64,000 nt of DNA from JBBSEX01 sp038239345 (GTDB lineage Bacteria; Acidobacteriota; Terriglobia; Bryobacterales; Bryobacteraceae): contig JBBSEX010000010.1 in NCBI GenBank assembly GCA_038239345.1, forward strand, positions 1 through 64,000, in the 5' to 3' direction. The translations under genes were made by a program, and so were the position numbers. Below, one piece after another: positions 34,174-42,396 of this stretch. Under the pieces are notes generated by a model. That model was not told the origin of the DNA. It saw nothing but the letters and a program-made list of their open reading frames with translations, and searched no databases. Within the stretch, counting starts at the first letter, position 1. Each line of letters starts with the position of its first letter.

Positions 34174-34527
34174 TTATCCTACCGCAGTTCGGAAAAACCG
34201 GCCGATTCGGCCGCGTTCCGGTTCCGCAACCCGCGCGGCAGGCTCCTGCGATTGCCCGGTCTTACTGCCGTAATGCGCCAGTAACTTGCTTTCCTCATAC
34301 CCGATCGCCGCCGCATACTGCCTCAGATAACTCGTATTAAAGATACCGCCTGGCAGTTTTTCGAATTCTTCGTCTTCTATCGCCTTCAGAAATCGCGTGC
34401 TGATCTTGGTCGCTTCGGCGATTTGTTCCAGGCTCACGCCACGTTTCAGCCGGCACTTGGAGAGGTCAAGCTTCCGTTCGGTAGGCGCTGCGTCTGCTTT
34501 CTCGACGGATCCGATTTTTCCATTCAT
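34174..34527 (-). CDS. Helix-turn-helix protein, RodZ-like N-terminal type, no membrane span
   Basis: A 117-residue protein with a helix-turn-helix of the RodZ/HTH_25 kind (LKRGVSLEQIAEATKISTRFLKAIEDEEFEKLPGGIFNTSYLRQYAAAIGYEESKLLAHY, about residues 27-87). RodZ helps MreB at the membrane, but this protein ends at residue 117 without a transmembrane helix or outer domain. It may thus be a free DNA-binding or cytoskeletal protein. The C-terminal tail (RGRIGRFFRTAVG) is basic and short. It lies just upstream of the flgM promoter on the same strand, so it could influence flagellar genes; nothing in the sequence proves it. Confidence 0.75.
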   Translation of the reverse strand: MNGKIGSVEKADAAPTERKLDLSKCRLKRGVSLEQIAEATKISTRFLKAIEDEEFEKLPGGIFNTSYLRQYAAAIGYEESKLLAHYGSKTGQSQEPAARVAEPERGRIGRFFRTAVG

Positions 34528-34655
34528 TACATTCCTGCCAGATTAAACTTTCTAAAGAAATATCATAGCCTATATCCACAGGCGCATGGTACCCGGTAAC
34601 GTCCGGGACAGCCGAATAGGACCAGAGTCCTGGACCGGCCTTCTTGCAGAGTACA

Positions 34656-36275
34656 TCATGATCCAGCTACCCGCCTAAATAATAGGTGAAAGACTCGCCC
34701 CTCCGACAACCTAAATCCGCTAACCGTACCGGCTTGGTCACGCTCGAAGCGCAGGTTGCCAAAGCCTTGTATCCCGAAAAACCGATCTTGTGACGCAGGT
34801 TCCAGGACATGAGTAAGCACTTTCTTCCGGTGCACCACCAACTTGCCGGATTCCACCCGAACACTATATGTAGAATCTATCTCTTCGCTGTAGTAGCGGC
34901 CCGCGAACTCGGCAAGGTCGGTGGCCGAAGGCGTCACTAACTGTAGCAATTCCAGTTCCTGCGGCTTGGCACCAAGACGAGCTACTGTTAGCCTGCGCCC
35001 TGTAAAGGTTAGTTCCATAGGCTGATCCTTCAACCGGAATCGAGTTTCAGCTATTGGGATCGATTCGACATCGTCGCTGAAAAGCTTGCCCTCGCGGACC
35101 ACAATCCGCCGCTCTTCGTCTGAAACGGCATCCTGATAGACGCCCACATGAGAAGACAGCTGCTGCGCGCTTAGGGTCATGGGAACGGCGCTATCCGGAA
35201 CCGCAGTCCGCAGCTTTGCTTCCAGAAAGACATCAGCCACCTGGCGACCCAGCGCCGTGGGATTAATCGTCAGGTTACACAAGCACGCAATGGACATCCG
35301 TTCACTGGGAAAACGTAGCAGGCTGGATCGATAACCGGCATCGGCGCCCCCGTGCTCAATTACCGGCAATCCTTTGTACATCCCGCTCTGCAGGCCCAGC
35401 AGATATGTCGTTTTCGTTCCATCATTGAAGGTAAAGGGCTGTACCATCTGATCAACCATTTCCTTCCCGCCAATTTTAGGATCCTCAAAGTTTCGCTGCC
35501 ACTTGGCCAAATCTTCCACCGTGGTTAAGAGACTGCTGGCACCGACTGTGTCATAGTGCGGGATGCTTTCCGCGAACGTTCCGCTACGTCCCTGGGAATA
35601 ACCGAAGGCCATCCCCTTTACGATCTCGCGATGGTTATCACGGAAATGAGTGTCATGCATGCCGAGCGGCTCAAAGATTTCATCCTGTGTAAATTCGCGT
35701 AGAGTTTTACCGCTGACACGCTTCACGATCTGGGCCAGCAGCGTGTAACCGGTATTGGAATAGAGGTGCATCTCGCCGGGCGTGAAGTTCAGTTCCTTCA
35801 TTCGCGAAACCAGCTCAAGCACGTCTTCATCGCGCACGACGTCTTCCGAAAGGCGCCAGCCGGAGAGGATCAGCAATGACCATTGATCGCGCAATCCACT
35901 GACGTGATGGAGCAAATGGCGGATTGTCAGAGGTTTGCCGAAATCAGGCAATTCCGCAACGTACTGCCGCGCAGGATCGTCAAGCGACAACTTTCCGCGC
36001 TGCGCCAGCAACAGGATGGAGGCGGCGACAAATTGCTTGGAAACCGAAGCGACATGAAACACGGATTTCGGGGAGATGGCGATATCGTGATCCAAATCCG
36101 CCATACCGTAGCCGCGCTCATAGATGATTCGCCCCTCCTGAACGACAGCAAGCGCACAGCCCGGCGAATTCGTCTTGTCCCATTTCGCGAAAACGCGATC
36201 CACCCGCTCGGGTACTGTCTCGGCGGCGCGCGCCTGACTACAAAACAGCAGGATGACAATCGCGAACAAGCGCAT
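34656..36275 (-). CDS. Serine hydrolase, beta-lactamase/AmpC-like family
   Basis: A 539-residue exported protein: signal peptide MRLFAIVILLFCSQARA, then a class C beta-lactamase-like domain. The three usual motifs are visible: S-x-x-K (SVSKQF), Y-x-N (YSNTGY) and H-x-G (HGGADAGY, replacing KTG). A C-terminal domain of about 150 residues follows, rich in beta strands (ISDEERRIVVREGKLFSDDVE... style). Such enzymes cleave esters or amides, including D-amino peptides and beta-lactams; the H-x-G form is more typical of esterases and peptidases. ATG at 36275 is preceded by AAGGAGAG. Divergent from accD. Confidence 0.88.
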   Translation of the reverse strand: MRLFAIVILLFCSQARAAETVPERVDRVFAKWDKTNSPGCALAVVQEGRIIYERGYGMADLDHDIAISPKSVFHVASVSKQFVAASILLLAQRGKLSLDDPARQYVAELPDFGKPLTIRHLLHHVSGLRDQWSLLILSGWRLSEDVVRDEDVLELVSRMKELNFTPGEMHLYSNTGYTLLAQIVKRVSGKTLREFTQDEIFEPLGMHDTHFRDNHREIVKGMAFGYSQGRSGTFAESIPHYDTVGASSLLTTVEDLAKWQRNFEDPKIGGKEMVDQMVQPFTFNDGTKTTYLLGLQSGMYKGLPVIEHGGADAGYRSSLLRFPSERMSIACLCNLTINPTALGRQVADVFLEAKLRTAVPDSAVPMTLSAQQLSSHVGVYQDAVSDEERRIVVREGKLFSDDVESIPIAETRFRLKDQPMELTFTGRRLTVARLGAKPQELELLQLVTPSATDLAEFAGRYYSEEIDSTYSVRVESGKLVVHRKKVLTHVLEPASQDRFFGIQGFGNLRFERDQAGTVSGFRLSEGRVFHLLFRRVAGS

Positions 36276-36336
36276 GGAGGCTCTCCTTGGGAAATCGATT
36301 ATCCCATGCCCCGTGTTACCGTAGTGGGTGCTCGCT

Positions 36337-37185
36337 ATGGCTTGGTTCACGCGCCAAAGACCCGGTATGGAAGGCGGCGGAGACGGCGAGCGCCATGTCC
36401 GCACAGAAGGGCTATGGCTGAAGTGTGAACATTGCGGCCAGATCATCTGGCGCAAAACGCTTGACGAGAATCTGCAAGTCTGCCCTAAGTGCGGCCATCA
36501 TTTCCGAATCGATGCCGCTACGCGAATGGGTCTCCTGTTTGACGATGGGAATTTTGAGGAATACGACCCTGACCTGGTTTCCACCGACCCTCTGGACTTC
36601 GTCGATTCCAAATCCTACAAAGATCGTTTGGCAGGCATGCAGGAATCGACCGCGCTTCCCGACGCGATCATCTCCGGCGGCGGCAAACTGGCCGGCCGTT
36701 CCGTCAATGTTTGTGCCCTGGAACTGAAATTCATTGGGGGGAGCATGGGCGCGGTCATGGGCGAGAAGATTACGCGTATGATCGAGCGTTCCGTCGAAAC
36801 CAAGGCGCCCGTTATCATCGTCTCGGCGTCAGGCGGCGCGCGGATGCAGGAAGGCGCTATCAGCCTGATGCAGTTGGCGAAGATCTCAGCGGCATTGATG
36901 CGTCTGGACGAGGCCGGCGTTCCTTATATCAGCGTCTTGACCGATCCTACTACCGGCGGCGTCACAGCCAGCTTCGCAATGCTGGGCGACTTGAATATCG
37001 CCGAGCCAGGCGCCCTGATCGGATTTGCCGGACCGCGGGTGATTGAGCAAACTATCCGTCAAAAATTGCCGGAAGGCTTTCAGCGCAGCGAATTCCTGTT
37101 GCAGCACGGCTTTCTCGACGCCATCGTGAAACGTGCCGACATGAAGCAATACCTGGCAAAATCGCTCAGTGTCTTTCTCGATTGA
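36337..37185 (+). CDS. accD: Acetyl-CoA carboxylase carboxyltransferase, beta subunit
   Basis: A 282-residue subunit that, with AccA, transfers CO2 from carboxybiotin to acetyl-CoA to make malonyl-CoA. The N-terminal zinc ribbon is CEHC...CPKC (within the first 55 residues). The crotonase-like core includes GSMGAVMGEKI, IIVSASGGARMQEGAISLMQLAKI and DPTTGGVTASFAMLGDLNIAEPGALIGFAGPRVIEQT. The ATG at 36337 was used; a GTG at 36328 is in frame. It is the only acc gene in the window; accA, accB and accC must lie elsewhere. Confidence 0.96.
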   Translation: MAWFTRQRPGMEGGGDGERHVRTEGLWLKCEHCGQIIWRKTLDENLQVCPKCGHHFRIDAATRMGLLFDDGNFEEYDPDLVSTDPLDFVDSKSYKDRLAGMQESTALPDAIISGGGKLAGRSVNVCALELKFIGGSMGAVMGEKITRMIERSVETKAPVIIVSASGGARMQEGAISLMQLAKISAALMRLDEAGVPYISVLTDPTTGGVTASFAMLGDLNIAEPGALIGFAGPRVIEQTIRQKLPEGFQRSEFLLQHGFLDAIVKRADMKQYLAKSLSVFLD

Positions 37186-37222
37186 TCGCCACGGCTGGTT
37201 CCAGACTATACGTGATTGCATA

Positions 37223-39202
37223 ATGTATCGCCTGATTTGGTTTCTATCAACCGCATTTCTGTTGAATGCCGCCGACTTTTTCGTTAGTCAAGACTTGTAT
37301 CGATTGCGGGATGTAGGCGAGGTCCAAATCTCGCCGGACGGATCCCGTATCGTATATACGGTCGTGAAACGGGACGGACCCGGCACTCCATCCAGCGAAA
37401 TGTGGCTGATGGATGCGGCCAATGGAAGTACGGAGCGCGCCGGGGTGCGGGGATCTAGCCCGCGCTGGTCTAACGACGGAAAATGGATCGCGTTTTTCGG
37501 CTCGGCCGATGGTAAAACGGGGCTGGCGGTGATGAAAGCCGACGGATCCCACGCCCAGGTGATCGCGCCCGTCGAGAGCACCAATTTTCCTTTGCCGTCG
37601 GCGGGCGAACGGATGAGCTGGTCCCCAGACGGCAGGGAAATTGCCTTCGTTTCCGCGGTTCCCAGCACCGAAGCCGATGAAGCCTCAAGCGATCCGGTGG
37701 TGATCACGCGCTATCTTTATAAGCCTACGGCCGGGCACTTCACAGACAATCGCCGGCTACATATTTTCATCGTCGACATCGAAACGAAGAAGATTCGGCA
37801 ACTCACTACTGGCGACTACTACGAACATTCAATCGACTGGTCGCGGAAGGGAGATGAGATTCTGTTCTTGTCCAATCACGAATCCGATCCGGATCGAATC
37901 TTCAATTACGATGTCTTCGCCGTCAGCTCCGCCGATGGCGCGATACGCCGCCTGACCAACACCAAGAATGCCGAGTATTACCCGAAGTGGTCCCCCGACG
38001 GCAACAATATCGTCTATGAAGGAACGAAGCGTGAACTAACTTCTTCCGAGACGACGATGGAGGACACACATGTCTGGATTATGGATCGCGATGGCGACCA
38101 CCGGCGCGACTTGGGCGCGACGATCGATAACCGGCAAAGTGCGCCCGCGTGGTCGGCCGATGGGAAGTTTATACACGTCACTGTTCAGGATCGGGGAAGC
38201 GTTCAGCTGTACCGTTTGCCGTTCGCTGGCGGAAGCACAAAGCCGGCGGTGGTGATTGCCGGGAATGGATCCGTCGGCCGATGGTCGGTAAGCGCGAATG
38301 GGAACATCGCGTATTCGTGGCTTACTCCAGACGACACGCCGCAACTCTATCTAATGTCCGATGGAGGCCAGCGCAAGCTTACCGGATTGAACGCCGATTT
38401 ACTCGACGCGAAGAAGATCGCTCCCGTGGAGCCGCTGGAGTTTTCCAGTGTTGGCGGGATGCGTATACAAGCGTTTCTCACGCGGCCTGCCGTTCTGGAA
38501 TCGGGAAAGAAATATCCGCTCATTGTCATGATTCACGGCGGCCCACACGGACAGCAAGGTCCTGGCTTCAACGCCAAGGCGCAGACCTATGCGGGACACG
38601 GGTACGCCACGCTGATGGTGAACTATCGCGGGTCCACTGGCTATGGCCAGAAGTTCGCCGACGCCATCTTTCGCGATCAGGACGGAGCGGAAGCGAAGGA
38701 TGTTCTAGCCGGGGTCGATGCGGCCCTGTCTAAGTATTCGTGGATCGACAAGGACAGACTTGGGATCGAGGGTGGCAGTTACGGCGGCCAGTTGGCGAAT
38801 TGGATAATCACGCAGACCACTCGATTCAAGGCCGCTATTCCCACGGCGGGTATTTCTAATTTAATCAGTTTCAACTACATGGCTTATTATCACGATTATC
38901 TAGCGGTGGAATTCGGCGCGTATCCGCATCAGAACGACCTGCTCGACGTGCTCTGGCAACGATCGGCGCTGAAGCAGGTCGCCAATGTGAAGACTCCCGT
39001 AATGTTCGTACATGGCGAGAACGATAACGACGTACCTGTCGCCGAAAGCGAGCAATTTTATATCGCCCTGAAGGATGTTGGCGTGGAAACAATGATGTTG
39101 CGCTACCCGCGCGAAGGCCACGGGCTACGCGAGACGAAGCATATTGTGGATTGCACCGAACGCAGTATCGAGTGGTACGACCGCCATTTTGCCGTGAAGT
39201 AA
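37223..39202 (+). CDS. S9 family serine peptidase (prolyl oligopeptidase type)
   Basis: A 659-residue exported peptidase: signal peptide MYRLIWFLSTAFLLNAADFF, then an N-terminal WD40-like beta-propeller with repeated 'SPDGxxIxY/W' blades (residues about 30-400). The C-terminal alpha/beta-hydrolase domain has the nucleophile in EGGSYGGQLANW, the acid in HGENDNDVPV and the His in REGHGLRET. It likely cleaves short peptides from their ends in the periplasm (dipeptidyl or acylaminoacyl peptidase type). ATG at 37223 chosen over an in-frame ATG at 37169 in the accD end, because the signal peptide begins there. Confidence 0.92.
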   Translation: MYRLIWFLSTAFLLNAADFFVSQDLYRLRDVGEVQISPDGSRIVYTVVKRDGPGTPSSEMWLMDAANGSTERAGVRGSSPRWSNDGKWIAFFGSADGKTGLAVMKADGSHAQVIAPVESTNFPLPSAGERMSWSPDGREIAFVSAVPSTEADEASSDPVVITRYLYKPTAGHFTDNRRLHIFIVDIETKKIRQLTTGDYYEHSIDWSRKGDEILFLSNHESDPDRIFNYDVFAVSSADGAIRRLTNTKNAEYYPKWSPDGNNIVYEGTKRELTSSETTMEDTHVWIMDRDGDHRRDLGATIDNRQSAPAWSADGKFIHVTVQDRGSVQLYRLPFAGGSTKPAVVIAGNGSVGRWSVSANGNIAYSWLTPDDTPQLYLMSDGGQRKLTGLNADLLDAKKIAPVEPLEFSSVGGMRIQAFLTRPAVLESGKKYPLIVMIHGGPHGQQGPGFNAKAQTYAGHGYATLMVNYRGSTGYGQKFADAIFRDQDGAEAKDVLAGVDAALSKYSWIDKDRLGIEGGSYGGQLANWIITQTTRFKAAIPTAGISNLISFNYMAYYHDYLAVEFGAYPHQNDLLDVLWQRSALKQVANVKTPVMFVHGENDNDVPVAESEQFYIALKDVGVETMMLRYPREGHGLRETKHIVDCTERSIEWYDRHFAVK

Positions 39203-39219
39203 GTAAACGCAATCTCCTG

Positions 39220-39248
39220 TTGACATCCGACCCGAAGGTTTGTATTCT
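39220..39248 (+). promoter_or_regulatory. Strong sigma-70 promoter for padR-ADOP unit 2
   Basis: TTGACA (39220-39225), a spacer of exactly 17 bases and TATTCT (39243-39248). Transcription would start at about 39255, next to the ATG at 39257, so the mRNA would be leaderless or nearly so. Confidence 0.7.
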
Positions 39249-39259
39249 CATGTCGGATG
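39224..39259. promoter_or_regulatory. Inverted repeat framing the padR 2 promoter, probable operator
   Basis: CATCCGAC (39224-39231) and GTCGGATG (39252-39259) are perfect 8-bp inverted arms 20 bases apart. The left arm overlaps the -35 box and the right arm overlaps the transcription start and the padR ATG. A PadR dimer pair or a looped complex here would shut off the promoter. The half-site differs from that of unit 1 (TATAGA/TCTATA), so the two PadR proteins would not cross-regulate. Confidence 0.5.
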
Positions 39260-39616
39260 CCTCCCCAAGAGAATGACCATGAGCGAGCGGCCCTGCTGCA
39301 GGGCACATTAGATCTGCTAATTTTGCGAACGCTTGTTCTAGGGTCGCGGCATGGGCAAGGGATCGCGAGGTCGATTCAACAACAGTCCGAAGACGTTTTT
39401 CTCGTCGACCATGGTTCGCTCTACCTCGCCTTACAGCGCTTGGAAAGTAAGGGATTCGTTCGCGCGGAATGGGGCGTATCGGACAATAATCGCCGGGCAA
39501 GATTTTATACGCTTACCGCCAAGGGTCGCGCCCAGCTTACGAAAAAGAGTAATGAATGGCGGCGGGTGGCCAAGGCTATTTCCCGCATCCTGTCGCCCGA
39601 TGAGGCGGAGGCGTAA
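39257..39616 (+). CDS. PadR family transcriptional regulator
   Basis: A 119-residue winged-helix repressor: LLQGTLDLLILRTLVLGSRHGQGIARSIQQQSEDVFLVDHGSLYLALQRLESKGFVRAEWGVSDNNRRARFYTLTAKGRAQLTKKSNEWRRVAKAISRIL. The HGSLYLALQRLESKGF...RFYTLTxKGR core is typical PadR. There is no ribosome site before the ATG, and the promoter puts the transcript start at it. It is followed after two bases by a second ADOP permease, copying the layout of unit 1. Confidence 0.93.
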   Translation: MPPQENDHERAALLQGTLDLLILRTLVLGSRHGQGIARSIQQQSEDVFLVDHGSLYLALQRLESKGFVRAEWGVSDNNRRARFYTLTAKGRAQLTKKSNEWRRVAKAISRILSPDEAEA

Positions 39617-39618
39617 TC

Positions 39619-42189
39619 ATGTTCTGGCGCAAGAAACGGCCCTTGAGCGATTTTGACGAGGAGATCCGCTCGCATCTGGAGCATGAAGCGGATGAGCTGC
39701 AACAGCAGGGAACAGCGGATAGCGAAGGCGCGTCCCGCCGGGCTTTTGGCAATGTCACCGGGGTAAAGGAAGCGTATTACGAGCGGGGACGGTGGTTGCC
39801 ACTGGACCAACTCGCGCTCGACCTTTCGAATGCGGTACGCCTGCTGTGGCGGCAGCCGGCCTTCAGCCTGATCGTGATTCTGACTCTGGCTGTCGGGATC
39901 GGCGCGAACACCGCGATCTTCAGCGTGATTAATGCTGTACTGCTGCGCCCCCTGCCATACAAGGAGCCAGCCAGCCTGGCGATGCTATGGTCGGAAGATT
40001 CCGCGCATGGTCTGCTTGAGGGCCGTGTTTCGCTACTGAATTTTGCCGATTGGAAGAATCGCAGCCGCACCTTCGAGGACATCACCCAGTTCGCCGGACA
40101 AACCTTTCTGCTCGGCAACGATGACGGCCCTCCGGAACGGATGCGGGCGGCGCGCGTGGCCGCAAACTTCTTTCCTTTACTCGGAATCGAACCGGCGTTA
40201 GGACGCGTCTTCTCAGCGGATGAGGAACGGCGCGGAGAATCTGTCGTTGTGCTGAGTAATGGACTCTGGCTGCGGCGATTCGGCGGATCTCCGGCAATCC
40301 TTGGAACTGACCTGACGATGGACGGACGTAAGTCGCGGATCATCGGCGTCATGCCGGCGTCGTTTCAATACCCGTTCGCCGACACGCAGGTCTGGGAGCC
40401 GATGACCGCCCATCCGTACTGGACAACGCGCGATCGGCAGAACCCGCGCTCGGCGTCGATCTGGTATGCACTGGGTCGAGTTAGAAAGGGCATTGGCTGG
40501 ACTCGCGTTCAATCCGAAATGACGCTTATCGGGCGGCAGTTGCAAGCGGAGTATCCAGAGAACAAGAACTTGCCGGAGATCCACGTGGTGCCCCTCCAAA
40601 CGCAGACTTCAGGACGGGTGCGTTTGTCTCTGATCGTTCTATTCGGATCTGTGGTGATGATGTTGCTGATCGCCTGCATCAACGTCGCGAACCTGCTGCT
40701 CGCTCGCGGTTCGGCGCGCGAACGCGAGTTCTCGGTCCGTCGCGCGCTGGGCGCTAGTAGAGCGCGAGTCGCCTCGCAATTGCTGATTGAGAGTCTCGTG
40801 TTGTCGGTGTGCGGCGGCGCTGTAGGTCTCGCCTTCGGGGCCGCCATGTTACACGGTATTGTTACGCTAGGGCCGCAAGGAATCCCTCGTTTAGCGGAGG
40901 CCCGGATCGATCCCTCCGTTCTCTTCTTCACGCTCGGACTATCGCTATTCGCGGCGATCTTTTCCGGGATTTGGCCAGCGATGCGGGGCGGAACCACAGT
41001 CTCTCGAAGCAGACAGTGGACCACCGTCGCGACTCGAAGCGCACGCGGCATACTCGTCATTGGCGAGTTCGCGATTTCGCTTGTGCTGTTAGCCGGCGCG
41101 GGACTCATGGTCCACAGTTTCGTGCGATTGCAAAGCGTGGATCCTGGCTTCCGCCCGGAGCAGTTGCTGACCATGCGCATCGATCTGCATGTCGGCCGGA
41201 GCGCGGCTCAAGACGTCGCCTACTTCCGCGAAGCCATCGATCGAGTCCGCGCGGTGCCGGGCGTTGATTCCGCCGCCGCGATTTCCGGCTTTCTGCTCTC
41301 AGATCCGGAGGAAGCAGTCGCCATTGACGGGCGTCCTCCCCAACAACCGGGCCCATGTGACGACGTGATCGCCGGTTCGTTCTTTCAAACTGCTGGAATT
41401 CCTCTGAAGAAGGGCCGTTACTTTTCCAGCCAAGACGGCCATGATTCGCTACCGGTCGCCATTATCAATGAAACGATGGCACGGACATATTGGCCTAACG
41501 AAGACGCGATCGGCAAGCGATTCCGTTTTCCCGCCCGGCAGTTGAGGCCATGGGTAACCGTGGTCGGCGTCAGCGGAGACATGCACCGCCAAGGCCTGGA
41601 GAGAAATGTTCTACCGCAAGTGTTCCGGCCACATGCCCAGAATTCCGAAAACATGATGGAGGTGATCGTGCGAACGTCGGGCGATCCCGCGCGTATGATT
41701 ACAGCCGTGCGCGCCGAGATTCAATCCATTGATCGCAGCGTCGCCAAGTTCGAAATCGGCACGGTTGAGCAGCGACTTGGTGAGCAGACGGCCGAGCGGC
41801 GTTTTCAAACATCGTTAATCGGGCTATTCTCGCTAATCGCTCTTTTTCTGGCGGCGACCGGGATCTATGGTCTGATGCATTATCTGGTGGTGCAGCGTAC
41901 CCACGAAATCGGCGTGAGGATGGCGTTGGGAGCCCGCTATGGCAACGTTCTGCACCTCGTTCTGAGACAAGGCCTTTCCCTGGCGGGGCTCGGCGTGGTT
42001 GTGGGGATCGTGGCCGCGTTTGCGTTGACGGGCATGCTTGCTACATTACTCTTCGGAGTAGCGCCGACAGACCCGCTTACATTCGCCGCCGCTCCCGCCA
42101 TCCTGCTTGTTGTTGCCGCCTTAGCTTGTTGGATACCCGCTCGCCGTGCGGCGCGCACGGATCCCATGATCGCCTTGCGACAGGACTAA
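39619..42189 (+). CDS. ADOP-type (MacB-like) ABC transporter permease
   Basis: An 856-residue permease of the acidobacterial duplicated orphan type. A cytoplasmic prefix (FWRKKRPLSDFDEEIRSHLEHEADELQQQG, residues about 2-32) leads into LDLSNAVRLLWRQPAFSLIVILTLAVGIGANTAIFSVINAVLLRPLPY and two FtsX/MacB-like modules ending in HEIGVRMALGARYGNVLHLVLRQGLSLAGLGV and ARRAARTDPMIALRQD. It shares its plan with the permease at 17135-19759 but is clearly a different copy. No ABC ATPase gene lies nearby. The start ATG comes two bases after the padR stop, so they form one unit. Confidence 0.9.
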   Translation: MFWRKKRPLSDFDEEIRSHLEHEADELQQQGTADSEGASRRAFGNVTGVKEAYYERGRWLPLDQLALDLSNAVRLLWRQPAFSLIVILTLAVGIGANTAIFSVINAVLLRPLPYKEPASLAMLWSEDSAHGLLEGRVSLLNFADWKNRSRTFEDITQFAGQTFLLGNDDGPPERMRAARVAANFFPLLGIEPALGRVFSADEERRGESVVVLSNGLWLRRFGGSPAILGTDLTMDGRKSRIIGVMPASFQYPFADTQVWEPMTAHPYWTTRDRQNPRSASIWYALGRVRKGIGWTRVQSEMTLIGRQLQAEYPENKNLPEIHVVPLQTQTSGRVRLSLIVLFGSVVMMLLIACINVANLLLARGSAREREFSVRRALGASRARVASQLLIESLVLSVCGGAVGLAFGAAMLHGIVTLGPQGIPRLAEARIDPSVLFFTLGLSLFAAIFSGIWPAMRGGTTVSRSRQWTTVATRSARGILVIGEFAISLVLLAGAGLMVHSFVRLQSVDPGFRPEQLLTMRIDLHVGRSAAQDVAYFREAIDRVRAVPGVDSAAAISGFLLSDPEEAVAIDGRPPQQPGPCDDVIAGSFFQTAGIPLKKGRYFSSQDGHDSLPVAIINETMARTYWPNEDAIGKRFRFPARQLRPWVTVVGVSGDMHRQGLERNVLPQVFRPHAQNSENMMEVIVRTSGDPARMITAVRAEIQSIDRSVAKFEIGTVEQRLGEQTAERRFQTSLIGLFSLIALFLAATGIYGLMHYLVVQRTHEIGVRMALGARYGNVLHLVLRQGLSLAGLGVVVGIVAAFALTGMLATLLFGVAPTDPLTFAAAPAILLVVAALACWIPARRAARTDPMIALRQD

Positions 42190-42233
42190 CCTCGCCGCAA
42201 GTATTGGGCGCGATGCCACGGTCTTACCGCCAC

Positions 42234-42263
42234 TTGACAGGCTGACCGCGTATCGGCTAATTT
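42234..42263 (+). promoter_or_regulatory. Sigma-70 promoter upstream of the fluoride riboswitch
   Basis: TTGACA (42234-42239), 18 bases, TAATTT (42258-42263). Start of transcription near 42270 would put the whole riboswitch, which begins at 42281, inside the 5' leader. Confidence 0.6.
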
Positions 42264-42280
42264 AAGGCAATAATTTCGAT

Positions 42281-42355
42281 GGCGATGGAGTTCGCCGTCA
42301 ACCGCTTGCGGCTCAAACCCGGAATGCTGATGACTCCTACGAATTCAATAGGAGA
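42281..42355 (+). ncRNA. Fluoride riboswitch (crcB motif)
   Basis: The region opens with GGCGATGGAGTTCGCC: stem GGCGA/TCGCC around the loop TGGAGT. The loop bases GGAGT (42287-42291) can pair with ACTCC (42333-42337) in the conserved CTGATGACTCCTAC, the pseudoknot that defines the class. A second stem (GC-TT-x-CGG with CCG-x-AA-T-GC) lies between. Beyond it TAGGAG (42349-42354) can pair with CTCCTA (42334-42339). So fluoride binding, which holds ACTCC in the pseudoknot, would free the TAGGAG ribosome site and switch the gene on. The gene downstream is a fluoride-type CLC, as expected. Confidence 0.92.
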
Positions 42356-42396
42356 CGTGTAGCATTCAACCTCAAAATCCAATCTTCAGCTTCCCG

